Positions 1 through 7,529 of a stretch of 28,795 nt of DNA are shown in pieces. Position numbers and translations under genes: made by a program. The notes beneath the pieces were generated by a model. The model was not told the DNA's origin. It did not search any database and saw only the letters and a program-made list of their open reading frames with translations. This DNA is from Oscillospiraceae bacterium (lineage in GTDB: Bacteria > Bacillota > Clostridia > Oscillospirales > Oscillospiraceae). Each line of letters starts with the position of its first letter. Position 1 is the first letter of the stretch. Where the stretch lies: positions 1 through 28,795 of the forward strand of contig JAHHRS010000024.1 of NCBI GenBank assembly GCA_020025675.1, in the 5' to 3' direction.

Positions 1-570
1 GAAGAAAAAATGGCAGACCCGGAACTGAAAAAGCTGTTTTTTGACTACTATCAGACCTTGTTGGGCGTAATGCCCGATATATACGACAGGTTCGGAATGG
101 ACAGAGTGTATGAAAAATACGACATGACCATTTCTGCCGATAAGCTTATCGATATGCGGCTTTTAAAGGTAAATTATGCCTCAATGATATTTGAGGACAG
201 TGATTTCCTTACAAAGCTTTTGGGCTTTGAGGCAACAGAAACTGTTAAAAACGGTATGTATGACATGGAAAACGATTATCCTGCTATCTTCTATTATTAC
301 GGCTACCTTGGCTTTGGACTGTATGTCGCATTTCTGCTGTATTTTGTGTACCTCATTATAAGACGGCTTATTCGTGACTTTAAGGGAAGCCTTTCAATGG
401 ATAATTTTACGCTGCTTCTCTGCCTTTTGCTCCAGCTTGGCCTTGCACAGTTTTCCGGCTCTTTGCTGAGACGGCCCAATGTTTCAATATACCTGTCTGT
501 GGTTTTGGCACTAATCTATTATAAGACCGTAATTTTCCCGATTTCAGGAAAAAAGGAGAGCAAACAATGA
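1..570 (+). CDS. O-antigen ligase/polymerase-like membrane protein, C-terminal part
   Basis: This frame is open to the left edge of the window (three codons E-E-K precede the first ATG at 10), so this is the 3' end of a longer gene. The visible 190 residues hold a hydrophilic loop followed by two or three hydrophobic membrane segments near the C-terminus (around Y91-I117 and L135-F175, counted from the ATG at 10), with a charged RRLIRDF linker between them. Long extracytoplasmic loops and late paired helices resemble the Wzy/O-antigen ligase type of polysaccharide polymerase, and the next gene is a family 2 glycosyltransferase whose ATG overlaps this stop codon (ATGA), which supports a surface polysaccharide locus. 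The family is inferred from topology and context only, since no diagnostic motif is visible. It could be another multispanning polysaccharide protein. Confidence 0.6.
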   Translation, partial: EEKMADPELKKLFFDYYQTLLGVMPDIYDRFGMDRVYEKYDMTISADKLIDMRLLKVNYASMIFEDSDFLTKLLGFEATETVKNGMYDMENDYPAIFYYYGYLGFGLYVAFLLYFVYLIIRRLIRDFKGSLSMDNFTLLLCLLLQLGLAQFSGSLLRRPNVSIYLSVVLALIYYKTVIFPISGKKESKQ

Positions 571-1511
571 AAGTAAGCATTATTGTTCCCGTATATAACG
601 CAGAAAAATATCTGCCAAAGTGCCTTGATTCACTTGTAAATCAGAGCCTCGACGACTATGAAGTTATTTTAATAAACGACGGCTCAAAGGATTCATCGGC
701 GGAAATAATTGAAAGCTACAAGAAAAAATATCCTGAGATTATTAATGCTGTAACAGTTGAAAACGGTGGACAGGGCAGAGCCAGAAATATTGGCATGAAA
801 ATGGCAAAAGGCAAGTATCTGGGCTTTGCTGACAGCGATGACTGGGTGTCTCCCGATATGTTTAAGCATATGTACGAAAAGGCGGAAGAGGAGAATGCGG
901 ATCTGACAGTATGCGATATTACAGAGTGTTACGATGACGGAAGCAGCAGAATTATAAACATGTCTCAGTATGAGCCACTCATAAAAATTGACACTGCTGT
1001 GTGGGATAAGCTTCTCAGACGTGACCTGGTTGAAGGCATATATTTCCCCGAAGGAAAGGTCTGGTATGAAGATTTATCTTTCGTGATTAGAATTGCTCTT
1101 AAATCAAAAAAGCAGGCCAGACTTCCGGAAAGCCTGTACTTTTACCGGGTGGGCCAGGAGTCCACTATGAATAATAACAATTCCCGCAAAAATCTGGATA
1201 TTATAAAAATACTGGAAGATTTAAAGGCGTATATGCTTCCGCTGGGATATGATGAGGAATTTAATTCCCTTGTAATAAACCACCTGCTTCTGGAAACTAT
1301 AAAGAGAGTTGAGAGACAGAACAGCAGTGATAAAAAAGAGGTTATGATGAAACTCAGGGAATACGTCCGCCAGAATATCCCAAACCTAAGAAAATGTGAA
1401 AGCTTTAAATCAGAAACCCTTAACAGAAGGGTAATAATGTTCCTTAATTATTACGGATTTTCCGGAATATCACGTAGGCTTTTAAAATTAAAAAATAATA
1501 TTGCAAAGTAA
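567..1511 (+). CDS. Family 2 glycosyltransferase
   Basis: Predicted to transfer a sugar from a nucleotide-sugar donor during surface polysaccharide synthesis at the cytoplasmic face of the membrane. The 314-residue protein opens with the GT-A fold start V-S-I-I-V-P-V-Y-N, then has the nucleotide-binding N-D-G-S and the metal-binding D-S-D-D motif near residue 90, all typical of GT2 enzymes. A W-Y-E-D-L-S motif further on is common in EpsJ-like GT2 enzymes. The C-terminal third is basic and variable. The ATG follows an AAGGAGAG ribosome binding site and overlaps the upstream gene by 4 bases, so the two are probably translationally coupled. Transcription should end at the hairpin directly after the stop. 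Donor and acceptor sugars cannot be told from the sequence. Confidence 0.9.
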   Translation: MKVSIIVPVYNAEKYLPKCLDSLVNQSLDDYEVILINDGSKDSSAEIIESYKKKYPEIINAVTVENGGQGRARNIGMKMAKGKYLGFADSDDWVSPDMFKHMYEKAEEENADLTVCDITECYDDGSSRIINMSQYEPLIKIDTAVWDKLLRRDLVEGIYFPEGKVWYEDLSFVIRIALKSKKQARLPESLYFYRVGQESTMNNNNSRKNLDIIKILEDLKAYMLPLGYDEEFNSLVINHLLLETIKRVERQNSSDKKEVMMKLREYVRQNIPNLRKCESFKSETLNRRVIMFLNYYGFSGISRRLLKLKNNIAK

Positions 1512-1512
1512 G

Positions 1513-1550
1513 TTTATCCCCTGCACATTAAGTGCAGGGGATAAAACTAT
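1513..1550. terminator. Bidirectional terminator between convergent glycosyltransferases
   Basis: A 14-base-pair perfect inverted repeat, 1513-1526 against 1532-1545, with a 5-base loop. It lies between two convergent genes and begins 2 bases after the forward stop codon. A-rich and T-rich outer bases let it work in both directions. Confidence 0.8.
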
Positions 1551-2539
1551 CAGTTTTTATTTTTGAGACGATTATTAAGACGCATTATGGAGTTTAATGT
1601 TTTGCGCCGTTTATTAACGGTGAGATTTAAGAGCAGCTTTAGTTTTGAAGGCATGGTTTTAATGTATTCATTATCCTTATAATCAGGGAAATTAAGCAGA
1701 AACCAGTCTAAGAGCCTGTCCTGAATTTCGCTTTTCGGGTCAGACAGATTTACCCTTGTAGTTGAAGCTATAAGCTGGTTATAAGCACACATATATAAAA
1801 GCTGGGGTCTGTATTTTTCGTATACATTGTGTTCTTTATAATAGTTTAAAACTAGGTCACAGACTGACAGCATTTCAATGTTTCTGTGTGAATTTGTGTT
1901 ATTTGTTATTGAACCTGAGCGCCGGAGATAATAATAATATGGCTTATTTATATGCAGTATTTTATTAGAGTTAAGATATAGGCACGGACTCGTGGCCAAG
2001 TCCTCAAACCAAAGCCTGTCAGGATAGCGTATACCGCTTTCTTTAAACAGACTTCTCCGCCAAATCTTATTGCAGGCGCAGGGGGGAGAAAATAATAGTT
2101 CCGGAAATTCTTCAAATGAGAACATGCCTTCTCTCTCGCAGCCATTTATATAGGGAAGCTGACGGCCCTGTTCTGTAACAGGAATAAAATCGAATATACC
2201 TATATCAAAACCCTTTTCGGTTTCCTCCAACATTTGGGCTACTGCATTTTCTGCCAGCCAGTCATCACTGTCCAAAAACTGCACATATTCACCCTGAGCA
2301 GCATCAAGACCTGCGTTTCTTGCACTGCCAAGTCCGCCGTTTTCTTTGTGGATTACCCTTATAAGCTGGGGATATTGCTTCTCATACTCACAGGCTATGG
2401 AAGGGGATGAGTCGGTGCAGCCGTCATTTACAACGATTATTTCATAGCCGGAGAGATTGGGGTATATTACAGAGCCAAGACATTTGGCAAGATATTTTTC
2501 CACATTATATACGGGAATAATAATACTGAGCTTTTTCAT
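1550..2539 (-). CDS. Family 2 glycosyltransferase, reverse strand
   Basis: A second GT2 enzyme, 329 residues, related to but distinct from the forward neighbour. It starts L-S-I-I-I-P-V-Y-N-V-E-K-Y-L and has the N-D-G-C nucleotide site, an E-N-G-G-L-G-S-A-R-N motif and the D-S-D-D-W metal motif near residue 92. A W-F-E-D-L motif lies near residue 181. The reverse-strand ATG at 2537-2539 is preceded by GGAGG at good spacing. It has its own sigma-A-type promoter (see 2569-2597) and is transcribed towards the polysaccharide cluster, so it is probably a separately controlled part of the same locus. The sugar it transfers is unknown. Confidence 0.9.
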   Translation of the reverse strand: MKKLSIIIPVYNVEKYLAKCLGSVIYPNLSGYEIIVVNDGCTDSSPSIACEYEKQYPQLIRVIHKENGGLGSARNAGLDAAQGEYVQFLDSDDWLAENAVAQMLEETEKGFDIGIFDFIPVTEQGRQLPYINGCEREGMFSFEEFPELLFSPPCACNKIWRRSLFKESGIRYPDRLWFEDLATSPCLYLNSNKILHINKPYYYYLRRSGSITNNTNSHRNIEMLSVCDLVLNYYKEHNVYEKYRPQLLYMCAYNQLIASTTRVNLSDPKSEIQDRLLDWFLLNFPDYKDNEYIKTMPSKLKLLLNLTVNKRRKTLNSIMRLNNRLKNKN

Positions 2540-2568
2540 AACGAAACCCTCCGATGTGTCTTTAATAC

Positions 2569-2597
2569 ATTTTAACGAATCGCAGTGAAATTTTCAA
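2569..2597 (-). promoter_or_regulatory. Sigma-A-type promoter for the reverse glycosyltransferase
   Basis: Read on the reverse strand: TTGAAA (2592-2597), a 17-base spacer and TAAAAT (2569-2574). This is close to consensus at optimal spacing, about 30 bases upstream of the glycosyltransferase start. Confidence 0.7.
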
Positions 2598-2610
2598 GTA
2601 CATAAAAAAC

Positions 2611-2640
2611 TTGCCTATTTACCTGCTTGTGGTGTATAAT
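2611..2640 (+). promoter_or_regulatory. Sigma-A-type promoter for lepB
   Basis: TTGCCT (2611-2616), an 18-base spacer and a perfect TATAAT (2635-2640). It is divergent from the glycosyltransferase promoter, with only 13 bases between the two -35 boxes. Confidence 0.7.
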
Positions 2641-2692
2641 AATTTGAATATTTATAATTAAAGCAGAATTATTTTCGGAAATGGAGATAATT

Positions 2693-3262
2693 ATGGGTAA
2701 AAAGAAAAAAACCGACCAGGAGCTCCCCAAAGAGCTATTAATCAGAAAAGAAATTTACGACTGGATACAGTGCCTTATAACAGCTCTCATAATATGCGTA
2801 GTGCTTTTTGTGTTCTTCATAAGAGTTATAGATGTATCCGGAACATCAATGAATCCCACATTAAACAACGGTGACAAAATGCTTGTTTCAAACCTTTTCT
2901 ATAAACCTCATCAGGGTGACGTTGTGGTATTTAAGAAAGACAGCTATGATCCCGATAAGGCTCTTGTGAAACGAGTTATTGCCACTGAGGGGCAGGAAGT
3001 CAATATAAACTTTGACCAAGGCATAGTTTACATTGACGGTGAACCATTGGAAGAGGACTATATAAATGAGCTTACTCACACAAAGATTGACTTTATAGGG
3101 CCTAAAAAAGTGCCTGATGGCTGTGTTTTTGTTATGGGGGATAACCGCAATATGTCAACAGACAGCCGCAACGCAGATATAGGAATGGTTGACAGCCGCC
3201 TTATTTTAGGACGGGCTTATGCTGTAATATTTCCCATAAATGAAATAGGGTGGATAAGATAA
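2693..3262 (+). CDS. lepB: Signal peptidase I
   Basis: Membrane-bound serine protease that removes signal peptides from exported proteins. A short basic N-terminus (four lysines) precedes a single membrane span around residues 25-43. Then come the catalytic serine in G-T-S-M-N-P-T-L (S52), the general-base lysine in L-V-K-R-V-I (K93) and the conserved G-D-N-R box at 149-152 followed by S-x-D-S-R. At 189 residues with one N-terminal anchor it is the typical Gram-positive form. An upstream in-frame ATG at 2681 exists, but GGAG (2683-2686) sits 6 bases before the ATG at 2693, so I choose 2693. It is the first gene of lepB-rbgA-rnhB-yraN. The rplS gene that often precedes lepB in Firmicutes is absent here. 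Confidence 0.95.
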   Translation: MGKKKKTDQELPKELLIRKEIYDWIQCLITALIICVVLFVFFIRVIDVSGTSMNPTLNNGDKMLVSNLFYKPHQGDVVVFKKDSYDPDKALVKRVIATEGQEVNINFDQGIVYIDGEPLEEDYINELTHTKIDFIGPKKVPDGCVFVMGDNRNMSTDSRNADIGMVDSRLILGRAYAVIFPINEIGWIR

Positions 3263-4134
3263 TGAACAGCGCATATGAAAAGATGAATATCCAGTGGTTC
3301 CCCGGCCATATGACCAAGGCGCAGCGCATGATTGAGGAAAACATTAAAATGGTGGATGGGGTGTGCGAACTTCTGGACGCCAGAATTCCATACTCAAGCC
3401 GTAACCCCGATATAGACAGACTTTCCGGCGATAAGCCAAGACTTATTATTCTTAACAGAGTGGATTTGGCGGACCCGGCGGTTACTGACCGCTGGAGAAA
3501 ACACTTTGAAACTCAAGGCTTTATGGTTTTGGAAACGGATGCGAAAACGGGCAGGGGAATTAAAAACTTTGAACCCATTATTCGCAGGCTTTTAAGTGAA
3601 AAGCTTAAAGAATTTGAAGCAAAGGGACAGGCAGGAAGACCGCTCAGAATTATGATACTGGGTATACCGAATGTAGGTAAATCCACTTTTATAAATAAGG
3701 TGGCAGGAAGAAAAGCTGCTGTTGCCGGAGATAAGCCCGGAGTTACAAGGGGAAAGCAGTGGATAAATATCGGTACCGGCCTTGAACTTCTGGATACTCC
3801 CGGAATTCTTTGGCCCAAATTCGAGAGTCAGGACGTAGGCGAAATGCTGGCAATTACAAACGCCATAAAAGCAGATGTTCTGGATAAGGAAACTCTCGGC
3901 GCTAATTTCATGCTCAGAATGTGTCGGATGTATCCGGAAGCAGTGGAGGCACGCTATAAGTTTAAGCCGGATTTAACTCTAAACGGATTTGAACTTCTTG
4001 AGCAGGCTGCAAAAAAACGGGGATTTCTCGTTTCCCGTGGTGAATATGACATAGAGCGCATGGCAAACACCCTTTTAACCGAGTACCACGACGGAAAACT
4101 GGGACGCATAAGTCTGGAGGCACCTGATGACTGA
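3262..4134 (+). CDS. rbgA: Ribosome biogenesis GTPase RbgA (YlqF)
   Basis: Circularly permuted GTPase that acts late in assembly of the 50S ribosomal subunit. The motif order shows the permutation: G4 (N-R-V-D, 65-68) comes before G1 (G-I-P-N-V-G-K-S, 134-141) and G3 (D-T-P-G, 178-181). The N-terminal I-Q-W-F-P-G-H-M signature at 10-17 is characteristic of the family. I take the ATG at 3262, whose first base is the last base of the lepB stop codon, with an AGGG ribosome site 11 bases upstream. A GTG at 3250 in the same frame is an alternative adding four residues. It overlaps rnhB by 8 bases at its 3' end, so the four genes are probably translationally coupled. Confidence 0.95.
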   Translation: MNSAYEKMNIQWFPGHMTKAQRMIEENIKMVDGVCELLDARIPYSSRNPDIDRLSGDKPRLIILNRVDLADPAVTDRWRKHFETQGFMVLETDAKTGRGIKNFEPIIRRLLSEKLKEFEAKGQAGRPLRIMILGIPNVGKSTFINKVAGRKAAVAGDKPGVTRGKQWINIGTGLELLDTPGILWPKFESQDVGEMLAITNAIKADVLDKETLGANFMLRMCRMYPEAVEARYKFKPDLTLNGFELLEQAAKKRGFLVSRGEYDIERMANTLLTEYHDGKLGRISLEAPDD

Positions 4135-4726
4135 ACTCTGGGATTACGAAAATGAAATTTACGATTCAGGATTTAAGATTATATGCGGTGTAGACGAAGC
4201 GGGCAGAGGTCCACTGGCCGGACCTGTTTGCGCTGCTGCTGTGATACTGCCGAGAAATATTGAGATACCGGGCCTTAACGACTCAAAAAAGCTCTCCGAA
4301 AAAAAGCGGGAGAGCCTTTTTGAGATTATTAAGGAAAAATCACTGAGCTACGGAATTGCCTTTGCCTCAGTTACGGAGATAGAAGAACTTAATATTTTAA
4401 ATGCTACATATCTTGCCATGAACAGAGCCGTTGAAAAACTTAATATGGTGCCCGAACTTGCTCTTATAGACGGCAACAGAAACGCAGGTATTAAATTTGA
4501 AAGTCGCTGCGTTGTAAAGGGAGACGCAAGATGCGCCGATATTGCCGCAGCCTCCATCCTGGCAAAAGTAAGCCGTGACAGATTTATGTACGAAGAAGCA
4601 AAAAAATACCCGGAGTACCACTTTGAAAAGCATAAGGGATATGGTACGAAACTCCATTATGAAGCAATAAGGGAGTTTGGTCCCTGCCCCATACACCGTA
4701 TGAGCTTTTTGAAGAAAATGCACTAA
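4127..4726 (+). CDS. rnhB: Ribonuclease HII
   Basis: Endonuclease that cuts RNA in RNA-DNA hybrids and at single misincorporated ribonucleotides. The acidic active site is visible: D23 and E24 in G-V-D-E-A-G-R-G, D115 in I-D-G-N, and D133 in V-K-G-D followed by I-A-A-A-S-I-L-A-K-V. At 199 residues it is normal for a bacterial enzyme without the extra N-terminal domain. Its ATG lies inside the end of rbgA (8-base overlap), and its stop shares one base with the yraN start. The rbgA-rnhB-yraN order is well conserved in Firmicutes. Confidence 0.95.
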   Translation: MTELWDYENEIYDSGFKIICGVDEAGRGPLAGPVCAAAVILPRNIEIPGLNDSKKLSEKKRESLFEIIKEKSLSYGIAFASVTEIEELNILNATYLAMNRAVEKLNMVPELALIDGNRNAGIKFESRCVVKGDARCADIAAASILAKVSRDRFMYEEAKKYPEYHFEKHKGYGTKLHYEAIREFGPCPIHRMSFLKKMH

Positions 4727-5085
4727 TGAATAGAAAAACACTTGGTTCATGGGGGGAAGAACAGGCTGCCGGGTATCTCCGCCGGCGTGGATATTCTATA
4801 TTGGATATGAACTATTTCTGCCGCTTTGGAGAGATAGATATTGTAGCCAAAAAAAATAAATTTATTGTTTTTGTGGAAGTAAAGCTGAGAAAGGACAGCA
4901 GCTTTGCAGAGGCGAGAGAATTTGTCACAAGGGCCAAACAGGAGAGGATAATTTCAACGGCGGGATTCTGGCTTATGGAAAATGACTCAGAGCTTCAGCC
5001 TCGCTTTGATGTTATAGAAATATACGCACCGCAGGGACAAAAGGGTAAAATAAAAATAGAGCATATTAAAGATGCTTTTCAGTAG
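4726..5085 (+). CDS. YraN family protein (UPF0102), nuclease-fold
   Basis: A 119-residue member of the YraN/UPF0102 family, which has an endonuclease-like fold related to Holliday junction resolvases. Its cellular role is not well established. Seen here: G-E-I-D-I-V-A near residue 36 and F-V-E-V-K near residue 48, which match the D...E-x-K pattern of this nuclease superfamily, plus the N-terminal G-x-x-x-E-x-x-A-x-x-Y-L region. The start codon overlaps the rnhB stop by one base. It is the last gene of the lepB operon and is followed by a small GC-rich hairpin. Confidence 0.88.
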   Translation: MNRKTLGSWGEEQAAGYLRRRGYSILDMNYFCRFGEIDIVAKKNKFIVFVEVKLRKDSSFAEAREFVTRAKQERIISTAGFWLMENDSELQPRFDVIEIYAPQGQKGKIKIEHIKDAFQ

Positions 5086-5091
5086 TTATGT

Positions 5092-5113
5092 AAACCGGGC
5101 TAAGCCCGGCTTT
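5092..5113. terminator. Short hairpin between convergent yraN and DUF1540 gene
   Basis: CCGGGC (5095-5100) pairs with GCCCGG (5104-5109) around a 3-base loop. A-rich bases lie on the left and CTTTCT on the right. It sits between two convergent stop codons, 6 bases after the end of yraN, so a bidirectional terminator is the simplest reading. The T-tracts are short, so efficiency is uncertain. Confidence 0.6.
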
Positions 5114-5114
5114 C

Positions 5115-5294
5115 TCAGCATGTGCCTCTGGGGCAGAATGTGGAGCAGTAGGTCTCACCCTTGGTGACGGCACTGCTGTTGTGAACGTTGATGTTTTCTG
5201 CCGTGCAGCGGCAGTCTGTGGTGTTGTACTTGCAGTTCATAACATCACAACCTACATGTGCAATGGTTTGATTGCAATTGCATTTATCGCTCAT
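5115..5294 (-). CDS. DUF1540 family small cysteine-rich protein
   Basis: A 59-residue reverse-strand gene. The start ATG (complement of 5292-5294) has a GGAGG ribosome site 7 bases upstream, and the stop TGA is at 5115-5117. The protein has nine cysteines, including the pattern V-G-C-D-V-x-x-C-x-Y-N, then C-R-C-T-A-E-N-I-N-V and T-Y-C-S-T-F-C-P, which matches the DUF1540 family. These are common in Clostridia and often present in several copies. The spacing suggests metal binding, but the function is unknown. It is flanked by a divergent metallophosphoesterase gene and a convergent yraN. I see no convincing sigma-A promoter for it, so a sporulation sigma factor is possible but not shown. Confidence 0.85.
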   Translation of the reverse strand: MSDKCNCNQTIAHVGCDVMNCKYNTTDCRCTAENINVHNSSAVTKGETYCSTFCPRGTC

Positions 5295-5314
5295 AATATT
5301 GCCTCCATTTCATT

Positions 5315-5343
5315 TTGATGCCCCTATATTTTTTGTTTTTAAT
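5315..5343 (+). promoter_or_regulatory. Possible promoter for the metallophosphoesterase gene
   Basis: TTGATG (5315-5320), a 17-base spacer and TTTAAT (5338-5343). The spacing is good but both boxes are imperfect and the region is AT-rich, so this is only a candidate. Confidence 0.35.
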
Positions 5344-5375
5344 TCATTTTTATACATTGGGAGCTTTTTGGTTTT

Positions 5376-6065
5376 ATGGCATTATTTACAATAGGAGACC
5401 TGCATTTGTCCTTGGGCGCTGATAAGCCTATGGACATTTTTGGGGAAAAATGGAAAAATCACGCAGAGAAACTTAAAAATAATTTTTCGGCCCTTTCGGA
5501 GAATGATGTATGTGTGCTTTGCGGGGATTTGAGCTGGGGAATGAGCCTTGAGGACTCACTTCAGGATTTCCTTTTTATAAATGCTCTTCCGGGAAGGAAG
5601 ATAATTTTAAAGGGAAACCACGATTACTGGTGGAACACAGTATCAAAAACAAGGTCCTTTTTTGCCGCGAACGGTATAGATACAATAGATATTCTTCACA
5701 ACAACTGCTATTTTTATAATGACTATGCCATATGCGGTACTCGGGGCTGGTTTTACGAAGAAGAAAAAGGGGTAGAGCACGACAAAAAAATAATGCGTCG
5801 TGAGATAATGCGTCTTGAGTCGTCGCTTAAAGCGGCGGGAGATAAAAGAAAACTGGTTTTTCTCCATTATCCGCCAATATATCAGCACTATAAATGCGAA
5901 GAAATACTTGAACTTTTGAAAAAATATGAAGTCAGGCTGTGCTGTTACGGTCATATCCACGGAAAAGGATGTGCTTACGCCTTCAATAATTGGTATGAGG
6001 GAACGGAATTTAAGCTTGTTTCTGCTGATTATATTAATTTTTGCCCGGTAAAACTTCAATATTAG
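5376..6065 (+). CDS. Calcineurin-like metallophosphoesterase
   Basis: A 229-residue soluble two-metal phosphoesterase. The family motifs run in order: G-D-L-H at 7-10, G-D-L-S-W near 50, G-N-H-D-Y-W near 80, H-Y-P-P near 164, and G-H-I-H-G near 192. Together these supply the metal ligands. No signal peptide or membrane segment is present, so it should act in the cytoplasm. The substrate cannot be deduced from the sequence; the family includes nucleotidases, nucleases and phosphodiesterases. A GGGAG ribosome site is 12 bases from the ATG, slightly long. It sits alone before the trigger factor promoter with no clear terminator between them, so some read-through into tig is possible. Confidence 0.9.
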   Translation: MALFTIGDLHLSLGADKPMDIFGEKWKNHAEKLKNNFSALSENDVCVLCGDLSWGMSLEDSLQDFLFINALPGRKIILKGNHDYWWNTVSKTRSFFAANGIDTIDILHNNCYFYNDYAICGTRGWFYEEEKGVEHDKKIMRREIMRLESSLKAAGDKRKLVFLHYPPIYQHYKCEEILELLKKYEVRLCCYGHIHGKGCAYAFNNWYEGTEFKLVSADYINFCPVKLQY

Positions 6066-6087
6066 AGCTTTGTTAAAGATTTTTTCA

Positions 6088-6116
6088 TTGATTTTATAGA
6101 ATAAATCTGCTATCAT
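6088..6116 (+). promoter_or_regulatory. Sigma-A-type promoter for the tig-clpP-clpX-lon-engB operon
   Basis: TTGATT (6088-6093), a 17-base spacer and TATCAT (6111-6116), about 40 bases before the tig ATG. I looked for CtsR-type (GGTCAAA repeats) and CIRCE-type (TTAGCACTC-N9-GAGTGCTAA) operators around it and saw neither. Confidence 0.7.
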
Positions 6117-6157
6117 GTCAAAGTATGTGCTATCCGCATATAGAGGAGGAAAGAATC

Positions 6158-7468
6158 ATGATTGTCAAGAACGTAGAAAAGAAAGAAAATAATATTGCCC
6201 AGTTCCAGGTAGAGTCTGACAAGGCCGAGTTTGAGGCTGCTGTCAACGGCGCTTATCTCAAGAACAAGAAAAATATATATATTCCCGGTTTCCGTAAAGG
6301 TAAAGCTCCCAGAGCTGTTATCGAAGGTATGTACGGCGTTGAGGTCTTTTACGAAGACGCAATGGACGAGCTGGCTCCCAAGGCTTTTGAATACGGCCTT
6401 AAAGAGAGCGAGCTGAGAATTGTCGGTGCTCCTTCCATCGTGGATGTAAATGTGAGCGAGGAAAAGACTGTTTCCTACACTTTCTCCGTCTCCCTTTACC
6501 CTGAAGTAACTCTGGGACAGTACAAGGGCATTGAGGCCCCCAAGGCCAAAAAGGCGGTTACCGATGAGGATGTTAATGCCGAAATCGAGAACATCCGCAA
6601 GCGCAATGCCCGTATGGTTGGAGTTGAGGGTCGTCCCGCTCAGATGGGCGATACCGCAAACATTGACTTTGACGGCTATCTTGACGGCGTTCCCTTTGAC
6701 GGCGGTAAAGCCGAGGATTACTCCCTTGAGCTTGGTTCTAACAGTTTTGTTCCCGGATTTGAGGAGCAGGTCTGCGGTATGAACATAGGCGAGGAGAAGG
6801 ATCTTGACATTACCTTCCCTGAGGAATACACTCCTGAGCTTGCAGGTAAGGCTGTTGTATTCAAAGTTAAACTTAACGACTTGAGCGTTTCAGAGCTTCC
6901 TGAGCTTGATGACGAGTTTGTTAAGGACGTTTCTGAGTTCGATACTCTGGATGAGTACACTGCAAACATCCGTGCTGACCTGCAGAAGCAGTTTGACGAT
7001 CAGGCCGAGAGCCAGTTCCGTTCTGACGTTATGACAAAGGCTTGCGAGAACATGCAGGTTGAGGTTCCCGATGTTATGGTAGACGAGAAGGTTGAGGAGA
7101 TCATCAGAAACTACGCTGCAAACTTCGGCATGACCGACCAGAGCGTTCCCTTTGAGAAACTTACTGAGATGATGGGTCTCAGCGAGGAAGTTCTCAATAT
7201 GTCCATCCGTCCCGGTGCTCTTATGCAGGTAAAGGGTGACCTTCTGATTGAGGCTGTTATCAAGGCAGAAAACCTTGAAGTTACCGATGAAGAGAAGGAA
7301 GAGTACATTACAAAGATGGCTGAGAGCGTAAACGCAAAGCCTGAGGAAGTCAAGGAGTACTTCGGCGATGCATTCATCACCTCCGAAAAGCTCAGGGAGA
7401 AAGCCACTGCCCTTATGTTTGACACCGCTGTTGCTACCGAACCCAAAGAAGAGGAAAAGGCCGAATAA
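6158..7468 (+). CDS. tig: Trigger factor, ribosome-bound chaperone
   Basis: Chaperone and peptidyl-prolyl isomerase that binds the ribosome exit tunnel and shields nascent chains. Of its 436 residues, the N-terminal ribosome-binding signature G-F-R-K-G-K-A-P lies at 44-51. The FKBP-type isomerase domain spans roughly 160-245 (D-F-D-G-Y, then V-P-G-F-E-E-Q-V), and the C-terminal half is the helical arm domain. A GTG at 6125 would extend the frame, but an AGAGGAGG site lies just before the ATG at 6158, which I take as the start. Codon use (many CGT/CGC, GTT, CTT/CTC) suggests high expression, as in the S1 segment later in the window. It heads an operon with clpP, clpX, lon and engB. Confidence 0.97.
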   Translation: MIVKNVEKKENNIAQFQVESDKAEFEAAVNGAYLKNKKNIYIPGFRKGKAPRAVIEGMYGVEVFYEDAMDELAPKAFEYGLKESELRIVGAPSIVDVNVSEEKTVSYTFSVSLYPEVTLGQYKGIEAPKAKKAVTDEDVNAEIENIRKRNARMVGVEGRPAQMGDTANIDFDGYLDGVPFDGGKAEDYSLELGSNSFVPGFEEQVCGMNIGEEKDLDITFPEEYTPELAGKAVVFKVKLNDLSVSELPELDDEFVKDVSEFDTLDEYTANIRADLQKQFDDQAESQFRSDVMTKACENMQVEVPDVMVDEKVEEIIRNYAANFGMTDQSVPFEKLTEMMGLSEEVLNMSIRPGALMQVKGDLLIEAVIKAENLEVTDEEKEEYITKMAESVNAKPEEVKEYFGDAFITSEKLREKATALMFDTAVATEPKEEEKAE

Positions 7469-7529
7469 ATAAGCGGGAATAAGGATATGCTCTCTTGGAT
7501 AAGGATAATTTAAAGGAGAGTTTAATAAA

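Noticed and set aside
6060..6160. CtsR or CIRCE heat-shock operator before tig
   Set aside because: Neither the GGTCAAA tandem nor the TTAGCACTC inverted repeat is present.
7479..7507. ATAAGGATA repeated at 7479-7487 and 7499-7507 between tig and clpP, as a promoter or operator
   Set aside because: No matching -35 and -10 pair at proper spacing and no known operator motif; probably chance in an AT-rich spacer.
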